Assembly: GCA_002734065.2 (NCBI GenBank)
Contig: NVXU02000026.1
Location: forward strand, 1 to 34,192
Direction: 5' to 3'
DNA length: 34,192 nt
Source of the DNA: Fluviicola sp.
GTDB taxonomy: Bacteria; Bacteroidota; Bacteroidia; Flavobacteriales_D; Crocinitomicaceae
The translations under genes were made by a program, and so were the position numbers. This document shows, in pieces, positions 1 through 8,223 of the stretch. Position 1 is the first letter of the stretch; the number at the start of each line of letters is the position of its first letter. The notes below the pieces were generated by a model, which did no database searches, was not told the origin of the DNA, and saw nothing but the letters and a program-made list of their open reading frames with translations.

Positions 1-2
1 TA

Positions 3-92
3 CTAAAACAAGCAGTCCTAAGTTACAATAACAAGAGACCTCACTGGGCATTAAACTTTAAAGTTCCAAGTCAAGTCTATAAAGCTGCTTAA
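3..92 (+). CDS. IS3-family transposase, C-terminal end only (partial)
   Basis: The reading frame is open from the window edge to a TAA at 90-92 and encodes 29 residues containing YNNKRPHWALNFKVPSQVY. This matches the usual end of IS3-family OrfB integrase-core transposases, where a YN..RPH..L....P..V/Y motif closes the DDE domain. Only the tail lies in the window, so whether the rest is intact cannot be judged. The stop is followed after about 12 bases by a sequence that looks like the element's right terminal repeat. The transposase points toward era but ends before its promoter. Family assignment rests on this motif alone, and a related rve-domain transposase cannot be excluded. Confidence 0.72.
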   Translation, partial: LKQAVLSYNNKRPHWALNFKVPSQVYKAA

Positions 93-104
93 GGAAAATT
101 AATC

Positions 105-124
105 TGTCTACTTATACCAGGACA
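105..124 (+). mobile_element. Probable right terminal inverted repeat of the IS3-like element
   Basis: The stretch after the transposase stop reads TGTCTACTTATACCAGGACA. IS3-family elements end in CA, and Bacteroidota members often end in a pyrimidine-rich TGTC...CAGGACA-type repeat. The position just after the transposase stop fits. The left end and the target duplication lie outside the window, so the boundary at about 124 is an inference. Confidence 0.5.
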
Positions 125-136
125 TAACATTGTACA

Positions 137-170
137 TTGATAATTACTAATTGATAATTGCATACCTTTG
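137..170 (+). promoter_or_regulatory. Bacteroidota-type promoter of era
   Basis: A perfect -7 box TACCTTTG (TAnnTTTG) lies at 163-170, followed by CA, with a TTG at 137-139 and a 23-base gap, at the upper end of the usual spacing. Transcription would begin near 175-178, giving a very short leader before the ATG at 190. This also argues against the upstream in-frame ATG at 151. The promoter starts about 13 bases after the inferred IS end. Confidence 0.6.
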
Positions 171-189
171 CACTTTGAAATTAAACAGA

Positions 190-1065
190 ATGGAGCATAA
201 ATCGGGATTTGTAAGTATTGTTGGTAGTCCAAATGTTGGGAAATCAACCTTGATGAATCGTTTGGTGGGAGAGAAACTATCCATCGTTACATCAAAAGCA
301 CAGACAACCAGGCATCGTATTTTGGGCATTGTCAATGATGAAAATCATCAAATCGTTTTCTCTGATACGCCGGGTGTTGTTAATTCTGCGTATAAATTAC
401 ACGAAAACATGATGGATTATGTCAATTCTTCCATCAAAGACGCTGATATTCTTATTTTCGTGACGGATCCTTTTGAATCAGAAATGAATCATAAAGAAAC
501 TTTAGAGAAAATTCAACGCTTGAAAGTGCCTGTTCTCTGCTTGATTAATAAGATGGATTTATCCAACCAAGATAAATTGGCTGAGCGATTGGCGTATTGG
601 CAAGAACGTTTGCCGAATGCCAATGTTTTTCCAATTTCGGCGATGCACGGCTTCGGTATGGAGGGTGTTTGGGAAGAAATAAGGGCATCGATTCCTGAGA
701 GTCCACCCTACTTTGACAAGGATGCAATGACGGATAGACCGATGCGTTTCTTTATTTCAGAAATCATTCGTGAGAAAATTTTTATTCACTGCAGAAAGGA
801 AATTCCTTACGCAACGCAGGTAGAAATTGAAGAATATAAAGAAGAACCAGAAATTACACGCATTCGTGCGTTGATTATTGTAGAAAGGAATTCTCAAAAA
901 GGCATCATCATCGGAAAAGGTGGCGATATGCTCAAGAGAATTGGCTACGAATCAAGAAAAGAAATGGAGAAATTCATCGATAAAAAAGTATTCTTAGAAA
1001 CATTCGTGAAAGTCGATAAAGACTGGAGAGGTTCTGCACAGAAATTGAAGAAATACGGGTATTAG
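190..1065 (+). CDS. era: GTPase Era (ribosome assembly)
   Basis: Era is an essential GTPase that binds the 3' end of 16S rRNA and assists 30S maturation. The 291-residue product has the G1 loop GSPNVGKST (residues 12-20), DTPG, and NKMD, followed by a C-terminal KH RNA-binding domain with IIIGKGGDMLKRIG. Length is normal for the family. I chose the ATG at 190 (MEHKSGFVSIVG) because the in-frame ATG at 151 lies upstream of and across the -7 box. The gene follows an IS3-like end and precedes der by 207 bases, a pairing of two ribosome-assembly GTPases. The assignment is secure; only the start is inferred. Confidence 0.97.
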   Translation: MEHKSGFVSIVGSPNVGKSTLMNRLVGEKLSIVTSKAQTTRHRILGIVNDENHQIVFSDTPGVVNSAYKLHENMMDYVNSSIKDADILIFVTDPFESEMNHKETLEKIQRLKVPVLCLINKMDLSNQDKLAERLAYWQERLPNANVFPISAMHGFGMEGVWEEIRASIPESPPYFDKDAMTDRPMRFFISEIIREKIFIHCRKEIPYATQVEIEEYKEEPEITRIRALIIVERNSQKGIIIGKGGDMLKRIGYESRKEMEKFIDKKVFLETFVKVDKDWRGSAQKLKKYGY

Positions 1066-1100
1066 GTTGAGGAGTATAGTAGACAGGGGTTAAGAAAATG

Positions 1101-1245
1101 AGGAGTTAAGAATATGAGAAGTTAAGGAGAAGTTAGGAAGTTAGGAAGTTAGGAAGTTAGGGAAGCCTAACGAAATAAGTTAGATGCATCTAACATTTTA
1201 ATTGCAAGCTAATTAACTACTTAACTTCTCATATTCTTAACTTCT
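1101..1245. repeat. Long inverted repeat with internal 8-bp tandem repeats between era and der
   Basis: Positions 1104-1126 and 1220-1242 are perfect 23-base reverse complements; the arms extend to 1101 and 1245 with one G:U pair. Inside are three exact copies plus one variant of GTTAGGAA (1132-1163) and a perfect palindrome GTTAGATGCATCTAAC (1179-1194). The left side has no C from 1085 to 1165 and the right side no G from 1209 to 1274. A run of seven T follows the right arm closely, so it could act as a terminator or attenuator with a very large loop. No coding sequence is apparent. Confidence 0.85.
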
Positions 1246-1272
1246 ATTTTTTTATTTCAAAAAAATATAAAA

Positions 1273-2583
1273 ATGAGTAACATTATTGCAATTGTCGGAA
1301 GACCAAACGTTGGGAAATCAACACTTTTTAATCGTTTAACTGAATCAAGAAAAGCGATTGTCAAAGAGATTAGTGGCGTGACGCGTGATAGAATCTACGG
1401 TCGTGGAGAATGGAACGGCGTTGACTTTTCTGTGATTGACACGGGTGGTTATATCAAAGGTTCTGACGACATTTTTGAAGGCGAAATTAGAAAGCAAGTC
1501 GAAATTGCGATTGACGAAGCGTCTGTCATCATTTTTATGTTGGACGTCACCACTGGCATTGTTGATTTAGATGAAGTGGTTGCTAAAATGCTTCGAAAAT
1601 CACGAAAGAAAATTTTCATCGTTGGAAATAAAGTTGACAATACTGGCCGTGTTGGTTTATCGGCAGAATTCTGGTCATTAGGTCTCGGAGATGTGTACGA
1701 TGTTTCTGCAGCCAATGGCAGTGGAACCGGAGATTTATTGGACGATATCGTGAAAGAATTCGACCCTAAAGACGATTCTGCAAATGACGGCAGCGAATTG
1801 CCTCACTTCGCCATTGTCGGTAAACCAAACGTTGGAAAATCTTCTTTGGTGAATGCATTAACGGGCGAAGAAAGAAATATTGTGACAGATATTTCTGGAA
1901 CTACGCGTGATGCCATCAATACAAGATACAATGCTTTTGGCTTCGATTTCATGCTCATTGACACGGCTGGAATTCGTAAAAAAGCAAAAGTCCATGAGGA
2001 CATTGAGTATTACTCTGTTCTCCGAAGCGTTAGAGCTATCGAGAACTCAGACGTTTGCATCTTTATGGTGGATGCGCAAGAAGGAATTCAGAAGCAAGAT
2101 TTAAACATCTTTTACATCATTGAGAAGAATTCTAAAGGCGTTGTTATTTTGGTCAATAAATGGGATTTGATTGAGAAAGATCACAAGACCATGAAAGCGT
2201 ATGAGGAGAATTTACTCAACCAAATTGCTCCGTTTAATGATGTTCCAGTGATTTTCACTTCTACGATTAACAAGCAGAGAATTCACCAAGCACTGGAAAC
2301 GGCGATGGAGGTTTATCAGAATAGAATCAAGAAAATTACGACTTCGGTTTTAAATGACGTCATGTTACAAGTTATTGAAGCTAACCCACCACCAGCAAAC
2401 AAGGGGAAATACATCCGAATCAAGTACGTGCAACAGTTGCCATCTCATGCTCCGGCATTTGCTTTCTTCTGTAACTTGCCTCAGTACATTCCAGAAAGTT
2501 ATAGACGATTTTTAGAGAATCGATTGCGCGATGAATTTGATTTTAAAGGGGTGCCTGTTAAGATATTTTTCAGGAAGAAGTAG
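1273..2583 (+). CDS. der: GTPase Der (EngA), double-domain ribosome assembly GTPase
   Basis: Der is the tandem GTPase needed for 50S subunit maturation. The 436-residue product carries two complete G domains: the first with GRPNVGKST (residues 9-17), DTGG and NKVD, the second with GKPNVGKSS (about 183-191), DTAG and NKWD. A C-terminal KH-like domain ends in a basic segment KIFFRKK. Size matches the family. The start follows an A/T-only stretch, typical of Bacteroidota genes without Shine-Dalgarno sites. No clear own promoter is visible, so der may depend on read-through from era across the intervening hairpin, or on a weak promoter inside it. A terminator follows immediately. Confidence 0.97.
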   Translation: MSNIIAIVGRPNVGKSTLFNRLTESRKAIVKEISGVTRDRIYGRGEWNGVDFSVIDTGGYIKGSDDIFEGEIRKQVEIAIDEASVIIFMLDVTTGIVDLDEVVAKMLRKSRKKIFIVGNKVDNTGRVGLSAEFWSLGLGDVYDVSAANGSGTGDLLDDIVKEFDPKDDSANDGSELPHFAIVGKPNVGKSSLVNALTGEERNIVTDISGTTRDAINTRYNAFGFDFMLIDTAGIRKKAKVHEDIEYYSVLRSVRAIENSDVCIFMVDAQEGIQKQDLNIFYIIEKNSKGVVILVNKWDLIEKDHKTMKAYEENLLNQIAPFNDVPVIFTSTINKQRIHQALETAMEVYQNRIKKITTSVLNDVMLQVIEANPPPANKGKYIRIKYVQQLPSHAPAFAFFCNLPQYIPESYRRFLENRLRDEFDFKGVPVKIFFRKK

Positions 2584-2606
2584 GGGGTGGTGGCGTTCTG
2601 AATATG

Positions 2607-2640
2607 TGTAGTTGCGGACTTTTAAGCACTACATTTTTTT
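2607..2640 (+). terminator. Intrinsic terminator of der
   Basis: TGTAGT-T-GC pairs with GCACTACA (8 pairs, one bulged T) around a 10-base loop, followed directly by a run of seven T. It lies 23 bases after the der stop, in the + direction. Confidence 0.7.
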
Positions 2641-2715
2641 CAAAGGCAGTAACCTTGGATTTAGCACAAACCCGCAATACGTACATTTTTATTTGCCCAC
2701 AGTATTTTTCCTATA

Positions 2716-3447
2716 TTATTCTCCGTTTCCAATAAAACCTTTTACAATTTTTGCTCCATCAGAAATCATTTTTTGATTTTCAGGTTTTGCTCCCCAACTT
2801 AATATTTTACCTCCAAAAGATCTAAACCAATTCTTTTTATTAAGTACTTTTAATGTTTGTTTTAAACCGTCTATTTCCGAATGTAGTATGTCTAATTTAT
2901 TTTCGAGTTCACTTTTTTCTAGTTCTTGGAGTTCTAAATTCTTTTTGAATTTTTTCTCTAAATCATTTAATTTCCCTTCAAAATCTTTTCTTTCCTCAGT
3001 TGAAAAGTCTTCATTAGGCACATTATTCATTTGCCCAATGAGGTCATCAATGGTGCTTTTCAAATTCTTAAACTCTCTATTAACTGGAATAGCCATAAGT
3101 TCGTCCCATACTATTTCAAGCCAATATGAAAGATGTTCTAAAATCCCTTCTGTACCTCTAACATAAATATTTTCGTTAATTTCAATATCTCCTGGTGAGT
3201 ACTCACACTCTATTTGATAATCAAGTGTTTTTTCGTCACTATAATCATTCTTTTTAAAAGAACTTCTTTCATCAGGTATATTAATTATTAAAAAATATCT
3301 TTCATTATAGTTGTATTGAATTCTAACTATTGTTTGAACCCTTGATTTTGAAGTTTTCTTTTGTTCGATTGTAAAATCAGCAAATGAAAATTTCGGGTTT
3401 TTGTCTATTGTGTCGTTTAATAATCGTATAAATTTTTCTCTTACCAT
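2716..3447 (-). CDS. Hypothetical coiled-coil protein
   Basis: I do not recognise this 243-residue protein. The first ~110 residues look like a mixed alpha/beta globular domain (RYFLIINIPDERSSF, then YWLEIVWDEL). Residues ~115-205 are rich in E, K and L with heptad spacing, indicating a coiled coil, and the last ~40 residues form an amphipathic stretch with WFRSFGGKILSWGAK and IVKGFIG. There is no signal peptide or clear membrane helix, so it is probably cytosolic. It is convergent with der, stands alone and reads as more AT-rich than der, which suggests accessory rather than core status. A perfect own terminator is not visible downstream. No function can be assigned; accessory proteins with this layout are sometimes defence-related, but nothing here shows that. 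Confidence 0.7.
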   Translation of the reverse strand: MVREKFIRLLNDTIDKNPKFSFADFTIEQKKTSKSRVQTIVRIQYNYNERYFLIINIPDERSSFKKNDYSDEKTLDYQIECEYSPGDIEINENIYVRGTEGILEHLSYWLEIVWDELMAIPVNREFKNLKSTIDDLIGQMNNVPNEDFSTEERKDFEGKLNDLEKKFKKNLELQELEKSELENKLDILHSEIDGLKQTLKVLNKKNWFRSFGGKILSWGAKPENQKMISDGAKIVKGFIGNGE

Positions 3448-3480
3448 TTATTTTTTTCATATTATGGGCAACTAAATACA

Positions 3481-3503
3481 ATTCATTAAACGTTTTAGTG
3501 AAT
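3481..3503. promoter_or_regulatory. Imperfect palindrome upstream of the coiled-coil gene
   Basis: Ten base pairs (one G:U) form around a three-base centre containing ACG, at 34-56 bases upstream of the start at 3447. It could be an operator or an RNA hairpin in the leader. No TAnnTTTG box was seen next to it. Confidence 0.3.
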
Positions 3504-3527
3504 CATACCATCTCCCTTCAAAAATAC

Positions 3528-3565
3528 AAAAAAAGCACCCTAAGAATGTCAAAGAGTGCTTTTTT
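3528..3565 (-). terminator. Terminator downstream of the giant T9SS gene
   Basis: An A-tract plus AGCAC faces GTGCT plus a T-tract, so the hairpin can end transcription in either direction. It lies 19 bases past the stop of the minus-strand gene at 3584. On that strand it reads into seven T. Confidence 0.75.
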
Positions 3566-3583
3566 AATTCATTGCTGGTTTAC

Positions 3584-6500
3584 TTATCGAATAATATTCA
3601 CATGACCTTTAACAACAATTCTCTTGTCATTCTCCGTCTGCTTTGTTTCTATTTTCCATGTATAAGTCCCGTCATTCATCATTTTACCACCATAAGTTCC
3701 ATCCCAACCAATGGACGCATCATGACTGACAAATACAACTTCGCCCCATCTATTATAAATAAACATCTCAAAGTCATAAGGATCATATCCTGAAACAAAA
3801 ACAGGTTGAAAAGTATTGTTATAAGCATCATTATCTGGTGTGAATGTATTAGGAACGAAGAAAACCAATTCTTCTGTTACCCGAATCTCTAACCACGCTG
3901 TATCTGTGCAGTCCAGAGAATTAAATGCAACCAGCATTACCGTAAAACTTCCGTCGTCATCGTCTGGAAAAATATGCACTGGGTTTTCAATACTTGTCGT
4001 TGCAGAACTATCACCAAAATCCCATAAATAACCGACAGCATACTCCGAAGTGTTTGTAAATTCAACCTCAGTATCAAGGGTTGATAAGCTGGTACTCGAT
4101 GCTTCAAAAGATGCAATTGGCATAGCGGTAACATCCACTAAATCTGTGTACATAACAGAATTTACGCAATTATTCGCCGAAGTAATTGTTAAACCAACAT
4201 CATAAAGCCCTGCCTCTGTAAACGTATAAACCAAATCACCGCACTGATTAATTAAAGGTACTCCCTCAATGTCCCAAACGCAATTTGCGATGATACCTGC
4301 AGGTGCTCCTGCAAAAGATTGATTGGTAAAGGTAACCTCAAAAGGTTCGCATATCGGAGGACTGGCAGTAAACATCACCGTTGGTAAATTCTCAATAGTT
4401 ACCGTAGCAACATCTGTAGAAATACATCCTAAATTATCGGCTGTCACCGTATAGGTTAAAGTTTGTGTCGGTGAGAATGGCTGAGAATCAATCACGCCAT
4501 TGTCCCAAAAAATAGGAACATTCCATGGATTATCCGCAACTAAAGTAACTGACTCATTCTCACAAATGAGAGTGTCCTCTTCGTTGATTGGTGGCGGAAC
4601 TGCCAAGATAATAATCAACTGGGTTACAAAAGTTTGATTGCCGCAGTCATCTTCAATCAAATATGTTCTTGTAATTTCTTCTAAGTTACACACATTACCA
4701 TCCGACAGATCACTGACCCAAGTCACCATGGGAACTGCCGTACAATTGTCAAGCTCATCATCAATAAGTGCAACATCTGGCACAGGAACATCCATAGAAC
4801 CTGGAACTGAAATAGTGTTTAGATTACTAGCCGTTGGCGCTGTAACATCATTAACGATGATTGTCTGAATCACTAAAATTTGATTATTACACGCATCTGT
4901 AATAGAATAGGTTCTGATAATCGTTTCTGGACAAGTTTGGTTGTCAGAAGCATCATTTACCCATAAAACAAGTGGATTAGTGGTGCAATTATCTGCCTCA
5001 TCAGTAACAACCGTCACATCAGGTAATGGAACATCAAAGATACATTCTACATTAACTGGCAAAGGATTACTTGCCGTTGGATCAGTAACATCATCAATCG
5101 TGATGGTTTGGGTAACTAAAATTTGATTGTTGCAATCATCTGTAATAGAATAGGTTCTAGTAATCACTTCTGCGCAAGTCTGATTATTAGAAACATCACT
5201 CACCCATTCAACTGTAGGATTTACTGTGCAATTATCCGCTTCATCAGTAACTACATTGACATTAGGAACAGGAACATCCCCAATACACTCCACATTCACA
5301 GCTATAGGGTTGGATGCTGTTGGATTGGTAACGTCATTCACAGTAATTGCTTGTGTGACAAAAATTTCATTCCCACAATCATCCATAATAGAATAAGTTC
5401 TGGTAATTCCCTCTGAACAAGTCTGCCCATTAGAAACATCGTCCACCCATGTAACGGTAGGAACTGCCGTGCAATTATCAGCCTCGTCTGTAACCACATT
5501 AATGTCAGGTAAAGGAATTTCAAAGAAACATTCTACATTAATAGGTACAGGGTTGGATGCTGTTGGATCAGTAATATCATTCACTGTGATAGTTTGCATA
5601 ACATCTGTAAAATTACCGCAATCATCTGTGATTCTATATGTTCTTGTAATAATTTCTGGACACGTTTGATTGTTAGAAACATCATCTATGAAAGTAACAA
5701 CAGGAACTGCCGTGCAATTATCCGCTTCATCAGTAACTACATTAATGTCAGTTGCAGGAACATCAAAAATACACTCTACGTTAACGGGTATTGGATTTGA
5801 TGCTGTTGGGTCAGTGATGTCGTCCACGGTGATTATTTGTGTGACATCTATAAAGTTACCACAATCATCTGTGATTCTGTATGTTCTTGTAATGATTTCA
5901 GAACAAGTTTGATTGTTAGAAACATCGCTTACAAAAGTAACAACCAGAACAGCCGTGCAATTATCCGCTTCATCAGTCACAACGTTAACGTCAGGCAAAG
6001 GAATATCAAAAAAGCATTCTACAATTACTGGCAATGGATTACTTGCCGTTGGGTCGGTGATATCATTCACAGTAATGGTTTGCGTAACAAAAATTTCATT
6101 GTTACAGTCATCTGTAACAGAATAGGTTCGAGTAATAGTCTCTGGACAAGTTTGATTATTAGAAACATCACCTACAAAAGTAACAACTGGAGCAACCGTG
6201 CAATTATCTGCTTCATCAGTCACAACGTTAACGTCAGGCAAAGAAATATCAAAGAAACATTCTACCGTTATTGGCAATGGATTGCTTGCGGTTGGGTCTT
6301 GCGTATCATCTACCGTGATCACTTGCGTAAGAATAATTTGATTCAAACAGTCATCTGTAACAGAATATTGACGTGTAATAACCACTGGGCAAGTTCCGGC
6401 TTGCGTTTCTGCGAGCATTGCAACAACTGGATTTGCGGTGCAATTATCAGAAACACCCGTTACATCTGCAATCGTTTGAACAGGAACATCTGCCATGCAT

Positions 6501-7678
6501 TGGTAAGTTGCATCTAAAGGAGGAGCTGCAACTGGGTCTTGCGTGTCATCTACCGTAATCACTTGCGTAAGAATAATTTGATTCAAACAGTCATCTGTAA
6601 CAGAATATTGACGAGTGATAATCACTGGACAAGTTCCAGCTTGCGTTTCTGCAAGCATCGCAACAACTGGATTTGCGGTGCAATTATCAGAAACACCCGT
6701 TACATCTGCAACCGTTTGAACAGGAACGTCTGCCATACATTGGTAAACACCATCTAAAGGAGCTATTGCTATTGGATTTTGTGTATCATCAACAATGATT
6801 GTTTGAGTAACATCAATAAAAAGTCCGCATTCATCAGTAACTCGGTAGGTTCTTATTATTGTTTCGGGACAAGAAAGTCCATCTGTTGTCTCGCCTATAA
6901 AAGTAACTACTGGAGGGTTCGGGAAAACACTTGCTTCGTCAGTTACAACATTCACATCGGGAGGTAGAACATCAGCGCTGCACTGAACGTTAATTGTTGG
7001 AGGGTTACTTGCTGTTGGAGGGATTGATGCAACTGCAATTGTTATGTCAGCAGTAGCAACTAAAGTTGCACATGCACCAACTGTTGTTGCTGTTACCGTG
7101 TAGGTTGTCGTCGCAGCAGGACAGACAGTTACATTTGCACCTGCTCCTCCTCCATTGTTCCATGAGTAATTAATTCCAGGTTGACAGTTGTTGGTTGCTA
7201 AAGATGTTAAGTTGGCACAATCTCCTGGGCAAATAGCTATAGGAGCTCCGTTTGCTGTAACTTGAAAAGCCGCACCTCCTACTCCATACACAAAAGAGTA
7301 CCATTGTGTCCAGCCACTACCCCATGCAGAGGATCCACAATTAGATTCTTTCGCTCTAAAAAAATACGTTTCTCCTGGGCATAAACCAGAAAGATTAATT
7401 GTTTGTGGTCCAGGATAGGCAATATTTCCTGAGTTCCCTTTATTAATACACCCTGAACGATTTGTGATTAGAGGGCCTCCAGCTGTTGATGCTGTACAGT
7501 ATATTTCTGTTACGATATTGTATGAGCAAGACCAACCTGTGGTACTTATCCAATTAAGTACGAGGTTAGTCCCTGCTACATTCTGGTTATTCAGAATAGG
7601 AACACCGTAAGGAGAACAAGCATTTGCAGTTGTTAATCGAAACAATACAAGAATGGAAACAATGAAAATATTTTTCAT
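3584..7678 (-). CDS. Giant T9SS type B surface protein with HYR-like repeats
   Basis: The 1364-residue product begins with a signal peptide (about residues 1-20, ending near TANA). An N-terminal region follows, then ten tandem 80-81-residue repeats (about 218-1030). Most repeats hold four cysteines in the frame VEC...DNCT...QTCPE...TDDC and end in VTQTITVDD. This is the Ig-like HYR-type layout found in Bacteroidota adhesins. Next are Ig/PKD-like domains, one with YLWDFGDSSATTS. The last ~90 residues (FVPNTFTPDND, YNRWGEVVF, GTYTWKIE) are the gliding-motility-associated type B T9SS sorting domain, so the protein should cross the outer membrane through T9SS. Repeats 2 and 3 are almost identical at DNA level. 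The ligand is unknown. It appears monocistronic with its own terminator. Confidence 0.9.
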   Translation of the reverse strand: MKNIFIVSILVLFRLTTANACSPYGVPILNNQNVAGTNLVLNWISTTGWSCSYNIVTEIYCTASTAGGPLITNRSGCINKGNSGNIAYPGPQTINLSGLCPGETYFFRAKESNCGSSAWGSGWTQWYSFVYGVGGAAFQVTANGAPIAICPGDCANLTSLATNNCQPGINYSWNNGGGAGANVTVCPAATTTYTVTATTVGACATLVATADITIAVASIPPTASNPPTINVQCSADVLPPDVNVVTDEASVFPNPPVVTFIGETTDGLSCPETIIRTYRVTDECGLFIDVTQTIIVDDTQNPIAIAPLDGVYQCMADVPVQTVADVTGVSDNCTANPVVAMLAETQAGTCPVIITRQYSVTDDCLNQIILTQVITVDDTQDPVAAPPLDATYQCMADVPVQTIADVTGVSDNCTANPVVAMLAETQAGTCPVVITRQYSVTDDCLNQIILTQVITVDDTQDPTASNPLPITVECFFDISLPDVNVVTDEADNCTVAPVVTFVGDVSNNQTCPETITRTYSVTDDCNNEIFVTQTITVNDITDPTASNPLPVIVECFFDIPLPDVNVVTDEADNCTAVLVVTFVSDVSNNQTCSEIITRTYRITDDCGNFIDVTQIITVDDITDPTASNPIPVNVECIFDVPATDINVVTDEADNCTAVPVVTFIDDVSNNQTCPEIITRTYRITDDCGNFTDVMQTITVNDITDPTASNPVPINVECFFEIPLPDINVVTDEADNCTAVPTVTWVDDVSNGQTCSEGITRTYSIMDDCGNEIFVTQAITVNDVTNPTASNPIAVNVECIGDVPVPNVNVVTDEADNCTVNPTVEWVSDVSNNQTCAEVITRTYSITDDCNNQILVTQTITIDDVTDPTASNPLPVNVECIFDVPLPDVTVVTDEADNCTTNPLVLWVNDASDNQTCPETIIRTYSITDACNNQILVIQTIIVNDVTAPTASNLNTISVPGSMDVPVPDVALIDDELDNCTAVPMVTWVSDLSDGNVCNLEEITRTYLIEDDCGNQTFVTQLIIILAVPPPINEEDTLICENESVTLVADNPWNVPIFWDNGVIDSQPFSPTQTLTYTVTADNLGCISTDVATVTIENLPTVMFTASPPICEPFEVTFTNQSFAGAPAGIIANCVWDIEGVPLINQCGDLVYTFTEAGLYDVGLTITSANNCVNSVMYTDLVDVTAMPIASFEASSTSLSTLDTEVEFTNTSEYAVGYLWDFGDSSATTSIENPVHIFPDDDDGSFTVMLVAFNSLDCTDTAWLEIRVTEELVFFVPNTFTPDNDAYNNTFQPVFVSGYDPYDFEMFIYNRWGEVVFVSHDASIGWDGTYGGKMMNDGTYTWKIETKQTENDKRIVVKGHVNIIR

Positions 7679-8223
7679 ATAGAAGTAGTATAATTGATTA
7701 GTAAAGAAATAGCTTAAAAGCTACACGTAGTAAAATAATTAAATTAATCGTTGCGTGTGTTTCACTAAGCTTGAGTTGTAATAAGTAGGTAATGCATTCT
7801 TATTAGTTTAACGGGAAGAATATGGAAAGGTTGCTTTTTTTCTAAATTATCTCTACCTAATCATTAGATTTTATCGATAAATGGACGAAAATTGAAAAGC
7901 TATTAGACTAGAGAAATAAAAAAAACCTACATGCTTTGTTAACTGAAGCTTCAGAAAACAAGATTAGGATTGCTGAAATGATCTGTTTTCCACTGTTTGA
8001 TTTTACTCTCAACGCATAACGCTGTGGCCTGACATCCTACTTCTGAGTCTCTCCTTAAAATAACATTTTAAGCTTCAAATTTCTGCACATAGGTTCCTTC
8101 TTTCGAAGTAGATATTAATGCTTAACCTTTGTTAGCAATATCATACCCCTAAGTTACGAATAAAATTTAAACTGTAAAATTATTAGCACAAAAAGATTAA
8201 TTTCGTCTTCAAGAATATACCTT
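7679..8223. other. 545-bp gene-free region
   Basis: No convincing coding frame or RNA gene was seen on either strand. It is the shared upstream region of two divergent genes. It holds a small inverted repeat TAGCTT-AA-AAGCTA (7710-7723), 32 bases before the start of the giant surface-protein gene, and a 12-bp palindrome CTGAAGCTTCAG (7943-7954). A near-consensus -7 box TAATTTCG (8198-8205) lies 19 bases before the methyltransferase start. No clean -7 box was found for the minus-strand gene. Confidence 0.5.

Noticed and set aside
151-189. Upstream ATG extending era by 13 residues
   Set aside because: A perfect -7 box lies inside this stretch and the family starts at the later ATG.
2655-2690. 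Possible gene-cassette recombination site (TTAGCACAAACCCGCAATACGTAC) downstream of the coiled-coil gene
   Set aside because: It looked familiar as a dispersed Bacteroidota sequence, and the neighbouring TTGCGG seemed to pair with it, but that part is better explained by the der terminator. No core site or second copy was found.
4638-6967. Long open frames on the + strand opposite the giant T9SS gene
   Set aside because: They repeat with the 240-bp period of the coding repeats and contain no recognisable motifs; they are antisense shadows.
7679-8223. Possible small gene or RNA in the gap
   Set aside because: Only frames below about 20 codons with protein-like words were seen, and no hairpin with a T-run.
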